This document shows positions 56,600 through 64,000 of a DNA stretch of 64,000 nucleotides, in pieces. The notes under the pieces are model-generated. The model was given only the letters and a program-made list of their open reading frames with translations. It did not search any database and was not told the origin of the DNA. Each line of letters begins with the position of its first letter. Within the stretch, counting starts at the first letter, position 1. Location of the stretch: assembly GCF_019145435.1 (NCBI RefSeq), contig NZ_JAHSTS010000001.1:1564001-1628000 (forward strand), in the 5' to 3' direction. Source of the DNA: Pseudomonas ekonensis. Its GTDB lineage: Bacteria; Pseudomonadota; Gammaproteobacteria; Pseudomonadales; Pseudomonadaceae. Made by a program: the position numbers and the translations under genes.

Positions 56600-56932
56600 A
56601 TGAAAGCCATCCGATCGATTGTGTTCGCCGGTGCCATGGCGATGTCCCTGAATGCGTTGGCCGAAGGCGGCGGTGACCGTACGTTCGAAAGGGCCCTCGG
56701 CGCCAATGCCAAAGCCATGGAGCAGTACGCAGCCAGCCAAGGCAAAGCGGCGCCGGTGGTGAAGGCCTATGAGTACGGGATGAAGCTGGACGTGGTCAAG
56801 GTGGTGAGCGTCGTGCGCCCGCAGACAGCCTGCGCGGTGGTGCCGACGGCGATGACCTACGAGGACTCGCAGGGCCAGCTCAACACGGTCACGTACACCG
56901 TGGCGGGCGATTGCCGCAAACGGGGAGGGTGA
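56600..56932 (+). CDS. Small secreted DUF2790 family protein
   Basis: 110 residues from the ATG at 56600, which has GGAAGGAAA before it. Signal peptide ending NALA, then EGGGDRTFERALGANAKAMEQYA like the previous gene, then the DUF2790 core YEYGMKLDVVKVVSV with CAVVPTAMTYEDSQGQLNTVTYTVAGDC. Two cysteines remain after processing and could form a disulfide. Members are often metal-induced in Pseudomonas; function unknown. Same strand and spacing suggest duplication of one ancestor with the gene before. Confidence 0.8.
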   Translation: MKAIRSIVFAGAMAMSLNALAEGGGDRTFERALGANAKAMEQYAASQGKAAPVVKAYEYGMKLDVVKVVSVVRPQTACAVVPTAMTYEDSQGQLNTVTYTVAGDCRKRGG

Positions 56933-57096
56933 GTTCCTACAGCAAGGCCCCGGTTTCCATGAATTTCCGTGAATGCTCCTACAGTTTTTTAAGGTTGGCT
57001 TCGGAGGACCCGTCACTTACCCTCAGGGCGGATGGATTTCATCGGATACCAAAAGGACGGGGCAATCTTGGAAGCAGCATTCACTTGCCTGAGCGG

Positions 57097-57129
57097 CGAC
57101 ATTTGGCGTTATGATTGCGTCAAATGTCG
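57097..57129 (+). promoter_or_regulatory. Inverted-repeat operator of the Xre-RES system
   Basis: CGACATTTG (57097-57105) and CAAATGTCG (57121-57129), a perfect inverted repeat 15 bases apart, flanking a possible -10 TATGAT (57110-57115). It lies 17 bases before the antitoxin ATG, fitting self-repression by the antitoxin. Confidence 0.75.
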
Positions 57130-57145
57130 TATGGAGGGCGTCGGT

Positions 57146-57619
57146 ATGTCCACGGTTACAACGGCCTCGGTCCCGAGGGTGCGCAAGACCCTCAGAAGGC
57201 CGACCGAGGTGCTGCTTCATGGCCGCAAGGGCGACACGCGCCTGTCGATCCTCAAGTTCACCAACGAGGGTTTCAGCCTGAGTGCGGTCAAGGACATGCT
57301 GGCCCTGTCGGCGCTGTACATGGAGCACGACCTTGTCCAGCGCATCACGGGCAAGTCCATCCGCACCGTCCAGCGCCTGGCGAAGGAGACCGGTTCGGTT
57401 CGCCTGAACCCGCAGCAAAGCGCCGTCGCTTTCCAGTACGCGCAAGTGCTGGAACACGCCACCGAGGTGTTCGGCAATCAGCAGTTGGCCGAAGACTGGC
57501 TGAAGAAACCCTGCAAGTACCTGGACGGCAATGTGCCGCTGGAGCTGGTCGACAACCCGCTGGGCTTCCAGGTGGTGGAGGATTACCTGACCCGGATCGA
57601 GCACGGGGTCTATCAGTGA
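57146..57619 (+). CDS. Xre/MbcA/ParS-type antitoxin (DUF2384)
   Basis: 157 residues from the ATG at 57146, with GGAGGG before it; the frame opens at 57032 across the operator. N-terminal Xre-like part (FSLSAVKDMLALSALYMEHDLVQRITGKSIRTVQRLAKE) and C-terminal DUF2384 (EHATEVFGNQQLAEDWLKKPCKYLDGNVPLELVDNPLGFQVVEDYLTRIEHGVY), which blocks the toxin active site. The TGA overlaps the toxin GTG. Pairing with a RES gene makes the call firm. Confidence 0.9.
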   Translation: MSTVTTASVPRVRKTLRRPTEVLLHGRKGDTRLSILKFTNEGFSLSAVKDMLALSALYMEHDLVQRITGKSIRTVQRLAKETGSVRLNPQQSAVAFQYAQVLEHATEVFGNQQLAEDWLKKPCKYLDGNVPLELVDNPLGFQVVEDYLTRIEHGVYQ

Positions 57620-58101
57620 ATCCCTTGCCCTGGGACGGCAAGTGGTACGCCTGGCGTCTGGACCGTGAGGTCTACAAGGAAACATGGGACAGCGGCATCG
57701 GTGCGCAACGCTCCGGCGGCCGCTGGAACCCGCCCGGTCGCCGGGTGATCTACGCATCGGCCGATCCGTCGACCGCCATTCTGGAGGTCGCGGCCCACCT
57801 GGGCTTCGATGCGCTGGACACCGTTGCGCACGTGCTCACCTGTTTCGAAGTGCGGGATCCCTCGACGATCAAGGTCGTCCAGCCCGAAGACGTCCCCAAT
57901 CCCAACTGGCTCATTCCGACCCAACCTTCCCCCAATCAGCAACTGTTCGCCGAGAAGCTGCTGGCGCAACATCCCTTTGTGCTCATCCCGTCGGCCGTGA
58001 CACGGCATTCGTGGAACCTGCTGGTGAGCTGCGATCTGGCGGCGGATCAATTCACCCTGGTCTCGCAGGAGCGTTTCGGTCTGGATACGCGGTTGGTCTA
58101 G
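57616..58101 (+). CDS. RES-domain toxin (NAD-degrading)
   Basis: 161 residues, GTG start overlapping the antitoxin stop by 4 bases. RES features: an early Arg (AWRLDREVYKETWDSGIGAQRSGGRWNPPGRRVIYASADPSTAILEV) with the conserved Tyr and Glu of the active site, and HSWNLLVSC. By family knowledge these enzymes break down NAD+ and stop growth when the antitoxin is lost. Intact in length and motifs. Confidence 0.9.
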   Translation: MNPLPWDGKWYAWRLDREVYKETWDSGIGAQRSGGRWNPPGRRVIYASADPSTAILEVAAHLGFDALDTVAHVLTCFEVRDPSTIKVVQPEDVPNPNWLIPTQPSPNQQLFAEKLLAQHPFVLIPSAVTRHSWNLLVSCDLAADQFTLVSQERFGLDTRLV

Positions 58102-58117
58102 CGCACTGCAACACGGC

Positions 58118-58143
58118 AAAAAAAAGGCGCCCCGAAGGACGCC
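58118..58143 (-). terminator. Terminator of the OprD-like porin gene
   Basis: On the minus strand GGCGTCC-TTCG-GGGCGCC followed by eight T. A second inverted repeat (ATTCACCT 58148-58155, AGGTGAAT 58183-58190) lies just before it. Confidence 0.88.
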
Positions 58144-58207
58144 AAAGATTCACCTCTTACCAAAGGAGCAAGGAGCTTCTAAAGGTGAATGGGGTTGATC
58201 CGCCGGG

Positions 58208-59533
58208 TCAGAGGATCGCCAGCGGATACTCGACAATCACGCGTACCTCATCCAGATCCGACTCGAACGCCGTGGCGCGGGTCGTGGCCTGACGCAGGCG
58301 CAGCGACATGTCCTTGAACGAGCCGCTCTGCACCACGTATTTCACTTCGATGTCCCGTTCCCAGCGCTTCTGGTCGGTCAACGGATTACCCTCGGCGTCT
58401 CGGCGCATGTACACGGCGTTGGCGTTGGAGTAGTCGGCGTCGGTGCCGCGGGCATAGCGGGTCATGAACGACAAGCCGGGTACGCCGTAGGCGCTCATGT
58501 CGAGGTCGTAGCGCACCATCCACGAGCGCTCCTTGGGCGAGTTGAAGTCGCTGTACTGGATGGAGTTGTCGAGGAAGATCGAGTCTGACTGGCGCAGGTA
58601 GTCGAAGTCGTCGTCGCCGTTGTTGCGCTGGTGCGACAGGGCCACGGAGTGCGCGCCGAGCTTCACGCCGATCCGGCCGCTCCAGATGTCGTTGTCGAAC
58701 TTGCCGAGCAGCTGTTTGCCCTCATCGACCGCCTTGTAATAGTTCAGGCCACCGAACAGCGACAGGTCGTCCGACAGCGGATACGTCCAGGCGGTGCCGG
58801 CGTAGTACTGGTTCCAGGCATCTTTGAGGCGACTGGAGTACAGGCTGAAGCTCAGGTTCTTGTTCAGCGCATAATCGCCGCCGCCGTAAGCGATCCAGGG
58901 CGAGTTGACCGGGCCGGCATAGAAGGTCGCGAAGTTGTCGCGCATGTCGCTGGAGACCGGTTGGCTCATCGCATGCAACCGGCCGCCCTGGATCGACAGG
59001 CCTTCGATGCTGGTGTTGGTCGCCGTGACACCGCGAAAGCTCTCGGGCAGCAAACGCGAATCGCCCGCTGCCACGACCGGGTTGGCCGGGAACACGTCGC
59101 CGATTTTCACCACGGTATCGAACGCCCGCACCTTGGCGGCGCCGCCGACCTTGGTGTATTCGTCCCTTGCTTCACCGTCACTGTTGACCGGCAACACATC
59201 GAACGAACTGCGGCCGCCGTTGCGGCCGTCACCGGTATCGAGCTTCAGGCCGATCATCGCGAAAGCATCCACCCCGACCCCGACGGTGCCCTGGGTGAAA
59301 CCGGATTCGAACTTGCTGATGACGGCATGGGCCCAGGCTTCGGAATAGCCGTTGCCGGTGGGGCTGGACTGGCCGTCGCGGTGATCGCGGTTGAAGTAGT
59401 AGTTGCGGTTGAGCACCGTCAGGCTGCTGCCTTCGATGAAACCCTCGGCCTTTTCCTGCGCAAGCGCGCTGGTCGGTCCGGAGCCGACAACCACGGCCAA
59501 TGCGGCCATCGACATTCTTGAATTGTTAACCAT
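58208..59533 (-). CDS. OprD-family outer-membrane porin
   Basis: 441 residues from the ATG at 59533, with AGGAG 8 bases before it. Signal peptide ending SALA, then EGFIEGSSLTVLNRNYYFNRDHRDG, the typical OprD opening, and an 18-strand barrel (SYGVPGLSFMTRYARGTDADYSNANAVY; WERDIEVKYVVQSGSFKDMSLRLRQAT) ending in VIVEYPLAIL. OprD-like porins take up basic amino acids, peptides or small acids; this member's substrate cannot be told. It lies within 2 kb of the metal-resistance genes. Confidence 0.92.
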   Translation of the reverse strand: MVNNSRMSMAALAVVVGSGPTSALAQEKAEGFIEGSSLTVLNRNYYFNRDHRDGQSSPTGNGYSEAWAHAVISKFESGFTQGTVGVGVDAFAMIGLKLDTGDGRNGGRSSFDVLPVNSDGEARDEYTKVGGAAKVRAFDTVVKIGDVFPANPVVAAGDSRLLPESFRGVTATNTSIEGLSIQGGRLHAMSQPVSSDMRDNFATFYAGPVNSPWIAYGGGDYALNKNLSFSLYSSRLKDAWNQYYAGTAWTYPLSDDLSLFGGLNYYKAVDEGKQLLGKFDNDIWSGRIGVKLGAHSVALSHQRNNGDDDFDYLRQSDSIFLDNSIQYSDFNSPKERSWMVRYDLDMSAYGVPGLSFMTRYARGTDADYSNANAVYMRRDAEGNPLTDQKRWERDIEVKYVVQSGSFKDMSLRLRQATTRATAFESDLDEVRVIVEYPLAIL

Positions 59534-59707
59534 CAATCACTCCTGGAGTTCGGCAGAACGGGAACGTGCTTCGGCGTGGGTCTTGTTGTTCGGCGGAAAG
59601 GGCCGCCGTTAGGGTCGCCGGGTGACATCGTTGCAAGCTGCGGATAACGCCAGGGTGATGGGGGAATTACATTTTCGTCATGTGGAGGAGGGGACAATCC
59701 CGAACGG

Positions 59708-60022
59708 TCAGGTCAGGGCTGCAAGTTGTTCGATCGTCTGCGGAAAGCGCTCGACCAGGCGAATCAGGGTGGTGGCCTGGGCATTGGGGGTTGCCCGTCC
59801 CTGTTCCCAGTTCTCGAGCGTTCGGGTGTTGGTACGCAGGTACATCGCGAACACCGAGCGCGAGAGGTTGAGCTGTTGACGGATAGCGATCAACTCATCG
59901 GCGGTGACAGGCACCAGTTTCGGCAACTGAACCTTGTGGGTCCGCAGTGTGATCTTGCTTTGGCGCTCGTCGGCCAAGGCTTCGACGCCATTCATCAGTT
60001 CGGAAAAAATGTCACGTTTCAT
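59708..60022 (-). CDS. HigA-like antitoxin-type regulator without a toxin gene
   Basis: 104 residues from the ATG at 60022. MKRDIFSELMNGVEALADERQSKITLRTHKVQLPKL, then an Xre helix-turn-helix (ADELIAIRQQLNLSRSVFAMYLRTNTRTLENWEQGRATPN). Proteins of this form usually sit directly after a RelE/ParE-family toxin gene. Here the upstream 200 bases show no such toxin, so it is a lone regulator. Start choice: MKRD is the family's usual beginning. Confidence 0.8.
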   Translation of the reverse strand: MKRDIFSELMNGVEALADERQSKITLRTHKVQLPKLVPVTADELIAIRQQLNLSRSVFAMYLRTNTRTLENWEQGRATPNAQATTLIRLVERFPQTIEQLAALT

Positions 60023-60227
60023 AGTGGGATCTCTGTACGTCACCTGCGTATAGTCCTGTCCCGAAAACCGAATGGGTCAAGGCCCTTGGGCCATCCTTTT
60101 CGCTCCCTTTTCAACGGTAGTCACCGATCGTAAAAACGCCTGTAAGACAAATCAGCCACGCACGTGAGAGGCTTCGGGCATGGTTGAAGGTGGAAGGGCA
60201 GGGCGCTCGCAAGCGATCCCGCAAACG

Positions 60228-60258
60228 CAAAAACGGCACCCGAAGGTGCCGTTTTTGT
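60228..60258. terminator. Bidirectional terminator after nuoN
   Basis: Stem AAACGGCACC / GGTGCCGTTT with loop CGAA, flanked by A-rich and T-rich runs. It ends the long nuo operon on the minus strand. Confidence 0.92.
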
Positions 60259-60282
60259 TTACCGCCGAAGGTCGCCGGGCGA

Positions 60283-61746
60283 TCAGCCCGCCAGACCCGA
60301 TTGCTGAACCAGGTTCAGCAGCGGCTGAGGGTACAGGCCGAGGAAGAACGCCAGGACGGCGATGGCCAGCAGCATCACGCCGCCTGCCTTCTGTTCCCAG
60401 TGCAGCTGGGCGTCGTGACGGCGCAGGTTCGGTTCGATCAGGTACAGGGTGACCATCACGCGCAGGTAGTAGAACACGCCGATGGCACTGCCCAGCACCA
60501 GCGAGCCGACCAGCCACCATTGGTGCGACTCGACACCGGTGGCGATGATGTAGAACTTGCCGATGAAGCCGGCGGTCAGCGGGATGCCGGCCAGGGACAG
60601 CATCATCACGGTCAGCACGGCGGTCAGGTACGGACGGCGCCAGAACAGGCCGCGGTACTCGTACAGGGCGTCGGCGTCACGGCCGTTGTACGGCGAGGAC
60701 ATCAGGGTGATCACGCCGAACGCGCCGAGGCTGGTGATCACGTAGGTGACCAGGTACACGCCGATGGCTTCCACCGCCAGGCCCTTGCTCGCCACCAGCG
60801 CGATCAGCAGGTAGCCGAAGTGCGCGATGGACGAGTAGCCGAGCAGACGCTTGAGGTTGCTCTGGGTCAGGGCCAGCAGGTTGCCGAACAGGATCGAGGC
60901 GATGGCGATGACGGTCAGCACGTTGCTCAGCACGCCGCTGCTGGCGGCAGGGGAGATCTGGAACAGGCGCACCATCACGGCGAACACGGCCACTTTCGAC
61001 GCGGTGGCCAGGAACGCGGCCACCGGCGCCGGAGCACCTTCGTACACGTCCGGGGTCCACAGGTGGAACGGCACCAGCGACAGCTTGAACGCCAGGCCGA
61101 TCAGCATCATGCCCAGGCCCAACTGGGCCATCGAGCTCGGCAGGCCGGTGGCGGCCAGCGCCTGGCCGATGCCGTTGAAGCTCAGGGAGCCGGCGTCGGC
61201 GTAGAGCAAGGCCATGCCGAACAGCAGGAACGCGGAACCGGCCGCCGACAGCACCATGTACTTGATGCCGGCTTCCAGCGAGCGCTTGTTGAAGAAGGCG
61301 TAGGCCACCAGACCGTAAACCGGCACCGACAGCAGTTCCAGGCCGATGAACAGGCCGGCCAGGTGCTGTGCGCTGACCAGGACCAGACCGCCGGCGGCGG
61401 CCATCAGGATCAGCAGGTACAGTTCTTCACGGTTGCCCGGGTAACCCGAACCGCCGTCGCCCAGGTAGGCGTGGGCGAGGGTGACGCAGGCGAGGGTGGC
61501 GACCAGGATCAGCGCCATGTACAGGCAGGCGAACGTGTCGATCTGCAGCAGCGGGGTCACGGCCAGGGGCGCGACTTTGAGTGCCGGCAGGATCGACAGC
61601 AACGCCAGGTTCAGGCCCGCCACCGAAATCAGGAAGGTCTGCGAGTGGTTGCGGCGCCAGGCGATGGCCAGCATCACCACGATGATGGTGAGGCTGGTGA
61701 TCAACAGTGGCGCTAGCGCAATAAAGTGTTGGATCGTGAATTCCAT
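60283..61746 (-). CDS. nuoN: NADH-quinone oxidoreductase subunit N
   Basis: 487 residues from the ATG at 61746; the frame continues upstream to 61809 inside the nuoM end. About 14 membrane helices; antiporter-like core with [38 protein letters not shown] (key Lys and proton-path residues), and [19 protein letters not shown]. Part of the proton-pumping arm of complex I. Last gene of the nuo operon; the terminator lies 25 bases after its stop. Confidence 0.97.
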   Translation of the reverse strand: MEFTIQHFIALAPLLITSLTIIVVMLAIAWRRNHSQTFLISVAGLNLALLSILPALKVAPLAVTPLLQIDTFACLYMALILVATLACVTLAHAYLGDGGSGYPGNREELYLLILMAAAGGLVLVSAQHLAGLFIGLELLSVPVYGLVAYAFFNKRSLEAGIKYMVLSAAGSAFLLFGMALLYADAGSLSFNGIGQALAATGLPSSMAQLGLGMMLIGLAFKLSLVPFHLWTPDVYEGAPAPVAAFLATASKVAVFAVMVRLFQISPAASSGVLSNVLTVIAIASILFGNLLALTQSNLKRLLGYSSIAHFGYLLIALVASKGLAVEAIGVYLVTYVITSLGAFGVITLMSSPYNGRDADALYEYRGLFWRRPYLTAVLTVMMLSLAGIPLTAGFIGKFYIIATGVESHQWWLVGSLVLGSAIGVFYYLRVMVTLYLIEPNLRRHDAQLHWEQKAGGVMLLAIAVLAFFLGLYPQPLLNLVQQSGLAG

Positions 61747-61753
61747 AGCGCTC

Positions 61754-63286
61754 TTACCGGGCCGAAGCGAGTTGAGTGAAGGCGGTGCCGAGCCACTGCT
61801 GCACGCCATGCATGGTGGCGGCAGAGGTGTCGAGGAACGGCTGCGGGTACACGCCGAGGTAGATCAGCAGCACCGCAAGGCCCAGCACCATGATCAGTTC
61901 GCGACCGTCCATGCCGTGCAGGATCGAGTCCGACTTGGACGGGCCGAAGTAGGCGCGGTGGATCATGATCAGCGAGTAGACCGAACCGAACACCAGGCCG
62001 GAGGTGGCGATCGCGGTGATCCAAGGTGCGCTGGCGAAGGTGCCGATCAGGATCAGGAACTCGCCGACGAAGTTGCCGGTGCCCGGCAGGCCCAGGGAGG
62101 CCGCTGCGAAGAACAGGCTGATCGCCGGCAGGTACGCGATGCGCGACCACAGGCCGCCCATCTCGCGCATGTCACGGGTGTGCAGGCGCTCGTACAGCTG
62201 ACCGCTGAGGATAAACAGCGCCGCCGCCGACAGGCCGTGGGCCAGCATCTGGATCACGGCGCCCTGCAGGGCCAGTTGGCTGCCGGAGTAGATGCCGATC
62301 AGGACGAAGCCCATGTGGGAAACGGACGAGAAGGCGATCAGACGCTTGATGTCGGTTTGCGCGAACGCCAGGAACGCACCGTAGAAGATCCCGATCAGAC
62401 CGAGGGTCATGGCGATCGGCGCGAACTCGGCCGAGGCGTTCGGGAACAGCGGCAGGGCGAAGCGCAGCAGGCCGTAGGCAGCGGTCTTCAGCAGGATACC
62501 GGCGAGGTCGACGGAACCGGCGGTCGGCGCCTGGGCGTGGGCGTCAGGCAGCCAGGAGTGGAACGGCACGACCGGCAGCTTCACCGCGAAGGCGATGAAG
62601 AAGCCCAGCATCAGCACGTACTCGGTGGTGGCCGACATCTTGGTTTTCAGCAGGTCAGCGTAGTTGAAGCTGATCACGCCGGTGCTGTTGTAGTTCACCA
62701 GCACCAGACCGAGGATCGCCACCAGCATGATCAGGCCGGAAGCCTGAGTGAAGATGAAGAACTTGGTCGCGGCGTAGATCCGGGTCTTCTTGCCGTCCGA
62801 GGAGCTGTGACCCCAGAGCGCGATGAGGAAGTACATCGGCACCAGCATCATTTCCCAGAAGAAGAAGAACATGAACAGGTCGAGGGCCAGGAACACGCCG
62901 ACGACACCGCCCAGGATCCACATCAGGTTCAGGTGGAAGAAACCGACGTGACGCTGGATCTCTTTCCACGAGCAGAGCACCGAGAGGACGCCCAGCAGGC
63001 CGGTCAGCAGGATCATCAGCAGCGACAGGCCGTCGAGGGCCAGGTGCACGTTGATGCCGAAGCGCTGGATCCAGACATGCTTGAACTCAAGCGCCCAGGT
63101 TGGGTCGGCACCGGGTTTGGGTGCAAACGAATAGTCGCCGTGGGCCCACAGCCAGAGGCCGAGGGCGAGCAGCAGGGACATGGTGATCAGCGCAATCCAG
63201 CGGGGGAGGGTGGCGCCGAAGCGCTCACCCAGCCAGCACAGCAGGCCGCCGATGAAGGGGATCAGGATTAGCCAAGGCAGAATCAT
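61754..63286 (-). CDS. nuoM: NADH-quinone oxidoreductase subunit M
   Basis: 510 residues, about 14 helices. [20 protein letters not shown] carries the conserved Glu of helix 5; [42 protein letters not shown] carries the Lys and Pro path; [20 protein letters not shown] is typical. It pumps protons in complex I. Seven bases before nuoN and 39 bases after nuoL. Confidence 0.97.
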   Translation of the reverse strand: MILPWLILIPFIGGLLCWLGERFGATLPRWIALITMSLLLALGLWLWAHGDYSFAPKPGADPTWALEFKHVWIQRFGINVHLALDGLSLLMILLTGLLGVLSVLCSWKEIQRHVGFFHLNLMWILGGVVGVFLALDLFMFFFFWEMMLVPMYFLIALWGHSSSDGKKTRIYAATKFFIFTQASGLIMLVAILGLVLVNYNSTGVISFNYADLLKTKMSATTEYVLMLGFFIAFAVKLPVVPFHSWLPDAHAQAPTAGSVDLAGILLKTAAYGLLRFALPLFPNASAEFAPIAMTLGLIGIFYGAFLAFAQTDIKRLIAFSSVSHMGFVLIGIYSGSQLALQGAVIQMLAHGLSAAALFILSGQLYERLHTRDMREMGGLWSRIAYLPAISLFFAAASLGLPGTGNFVGEFLILIGTFASAPWITAIATSGLVFGSVYSLIMIHRAYFGPSKSDSILHGMDGRELIMVLGLAVLLIYLGVYPQPFLDTSAATMHGVQQWLGTAFTQLASAR

Positions 63287-63325
63287 GACGGGCTCGTTTC
63301 CTTTCGCAAATTCGCAAGGTTCATA

Positions 63326-64000
63326 TCAGACCGCTACCAGCACGACAGCACCGATGACCAACACGGCACCGGCTGCCATCGAGGCGGCGTACCAACGCAG
63401 TTGACCGGTCTCGGTACGGCTCAGGGCGGTGTGGCCGCCCTTGGCCATGCGCGGGATCAGACCGATGGTCTGGTCGAGCGGGTCTTTGCGCAGTGCATGG
63501 CTGATCGCAAGGTACGGCTTGACGAACAGTTTGTCGTAGATCCAGTCGAAGCCCCAGGCGGCAAACCACCAGGCCGACAGCAGACGGCCGATGCCGCTGT
63601 TGGCGACGGCGGTCACGAAGCGGCGCTTGCCCAGGAACAGCAGGGCCGCCAGCAGGATACCGGCCAGGGCGATGGCGCCCGAAGCGATTTCCAGGCTGTG
63701 CTTGGCTTCGCCGCCGGCGTGGCCGACGCTCTCAGGCAGCACACCGTGCAGCGGTGGAACGATCATGGCGCCGACGAAGGTCGACAGCACGATCAGCACC
63801 GACAGCGGCAGCCAGTGGGAGATGCCGTGGCCGGCGTGGGCTTCGGTCTTGGCTTCACCGTGGAACGCGATGAAGATCAGGCGGAAGGTGTACAGCGAGG
63901 TCATGAACGCACCGACCAGGCCGGCGTACAGCAGGCCTTCGTGGCCGCTGGCGAACGCTTCCCAGAGGATCTCGTCCTTGGAGTAGAAGCCTGCGGTCAC
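63326..64000 (-). CDS. nuoL: NADH-quinone oxidoreductase subunit L, C-terminal part (cut by window edge)
   Basis: 224 residues of the C-terminus; the start lies beyond base 64000. It opens with the conserved [16 protein letters not shown], which is followed by the last antiporter-like helices and the C-terminal region with the long lateral helix ([42 protein letters not shown]) and final anchor helix. It links the pumping subunits of complex I. Confidence 0.96.
   Translation of the reverse strand: MTAGFYSKDEILWEAFASGHEGLLYAGLVGAFMTSLYTFRLIFIAFHGEAKTEAHAGHGISHWLPLSVLIVLSTFVGAMIVPPLHGVLPESVGHAGGEAKHSLEIASGAIALAGILLAALLFLGKRRFVTAVANSGIGRLLSAWWFAAWGFDWIYDKLFVKPYLAISHALRKDPLDQTIGLIPRMAKGGHTALSRTETGQLRWYAASMAAGAVLVIGAVVLVAV

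Noticed and set aside
60184..61716. 510-codon plus-strand frame opposite nuoN
   Set aside because: Shadow of nuoN, rich in Gln, His and Arg with no membrane segments.

Overview
The window is high-GC, gene-dense DNA that looks like a chromosome segment of Pseudomonas, most likely of the P. fluorescens complex. The evidence is a recognisable liu (leucine/isovalerate) cluster, PrrF-like and CrcY-like small RNAs, an OprD porin, a nuoLMN end, and many dispersed REP-type hairpins of the GCGGGCTTGCCCGC kind. I see no rRNA, tRNA, CRISPR array, insertion sequence or prophage.

Layout. 1-5.1 kb: an ECF sigma factor and its anti-sigma factor on the minus strand, about 2.4 kb of decayed genes (an AMP-ligase/flavin-reductase hybrid and a crotonase remnant), then a catalase-related peroxidase and a cytochrome b561 on the plus strand. 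The same promoter motif, GGAATAA-N14-CGTCT, precedes both the sigma gene and the peroxidase operon, so the two flanks look like one regulatory circuit. 5.1-7.9 kb: an M14 carboxypeptidase, a PrrF-type sRNA with a Fur box, a DUF6124 protein, and a LexA-like repressor. 7.9-17.8 kb: liuD-liuC-liuB-liuA, a divergent acyl-CoA synthetase, a CrcY-type sRNA with a sigma-54 promoter, liuE (HMG-CoA lyase), and liuR. LiuR-type palindromes lie in the liuA/synthetase gap and upstream of liuR.

17.9-29 kb: a LysR regulator divergent from an acyl-CoA dehydrogenase, a phosphate-binding-like protein fused to OmpA, exonuclease III, a GNAT acetyltransferase, and tamA-tamB. 29-34 kb: a MarR regulator with an outer-membrane factor, EmrA-like adaptor and EmrB-like MFS pump; palindromic operators sit inside the promoter. 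34-39 kb: lpxH-ppiB divergent from glnS and cysS. 39-47 kb: a sigma-54 activator divergent from a six-gene ABC importer of the glycerol (GlpSTPQUV) type, with a sigma-54 promoter and TGTTCA repeats between them.

47-60 kb: an antitoxin followed by an internally deleted PIN toxin; a CzcRS-like two-component system divergent from czcCBA; two small secreted PtrA/DUF2790-type proteins; a Xre-RES toxin-antitoxin pair; an OprD porin; and an antitoxin-like regulator with no toxin. 60.3-64 kb: nuoN, nuoM and the C-terminal part of nuoL, which runs off the window.

All calls come from reading the sequence and recalling families; no search was run. The strongest unusual signals are the shared ECF promoter, the two sRNA loci, the asymmetric ABC ATPase pair, and repeated cases of genes shortened by internal deletion.
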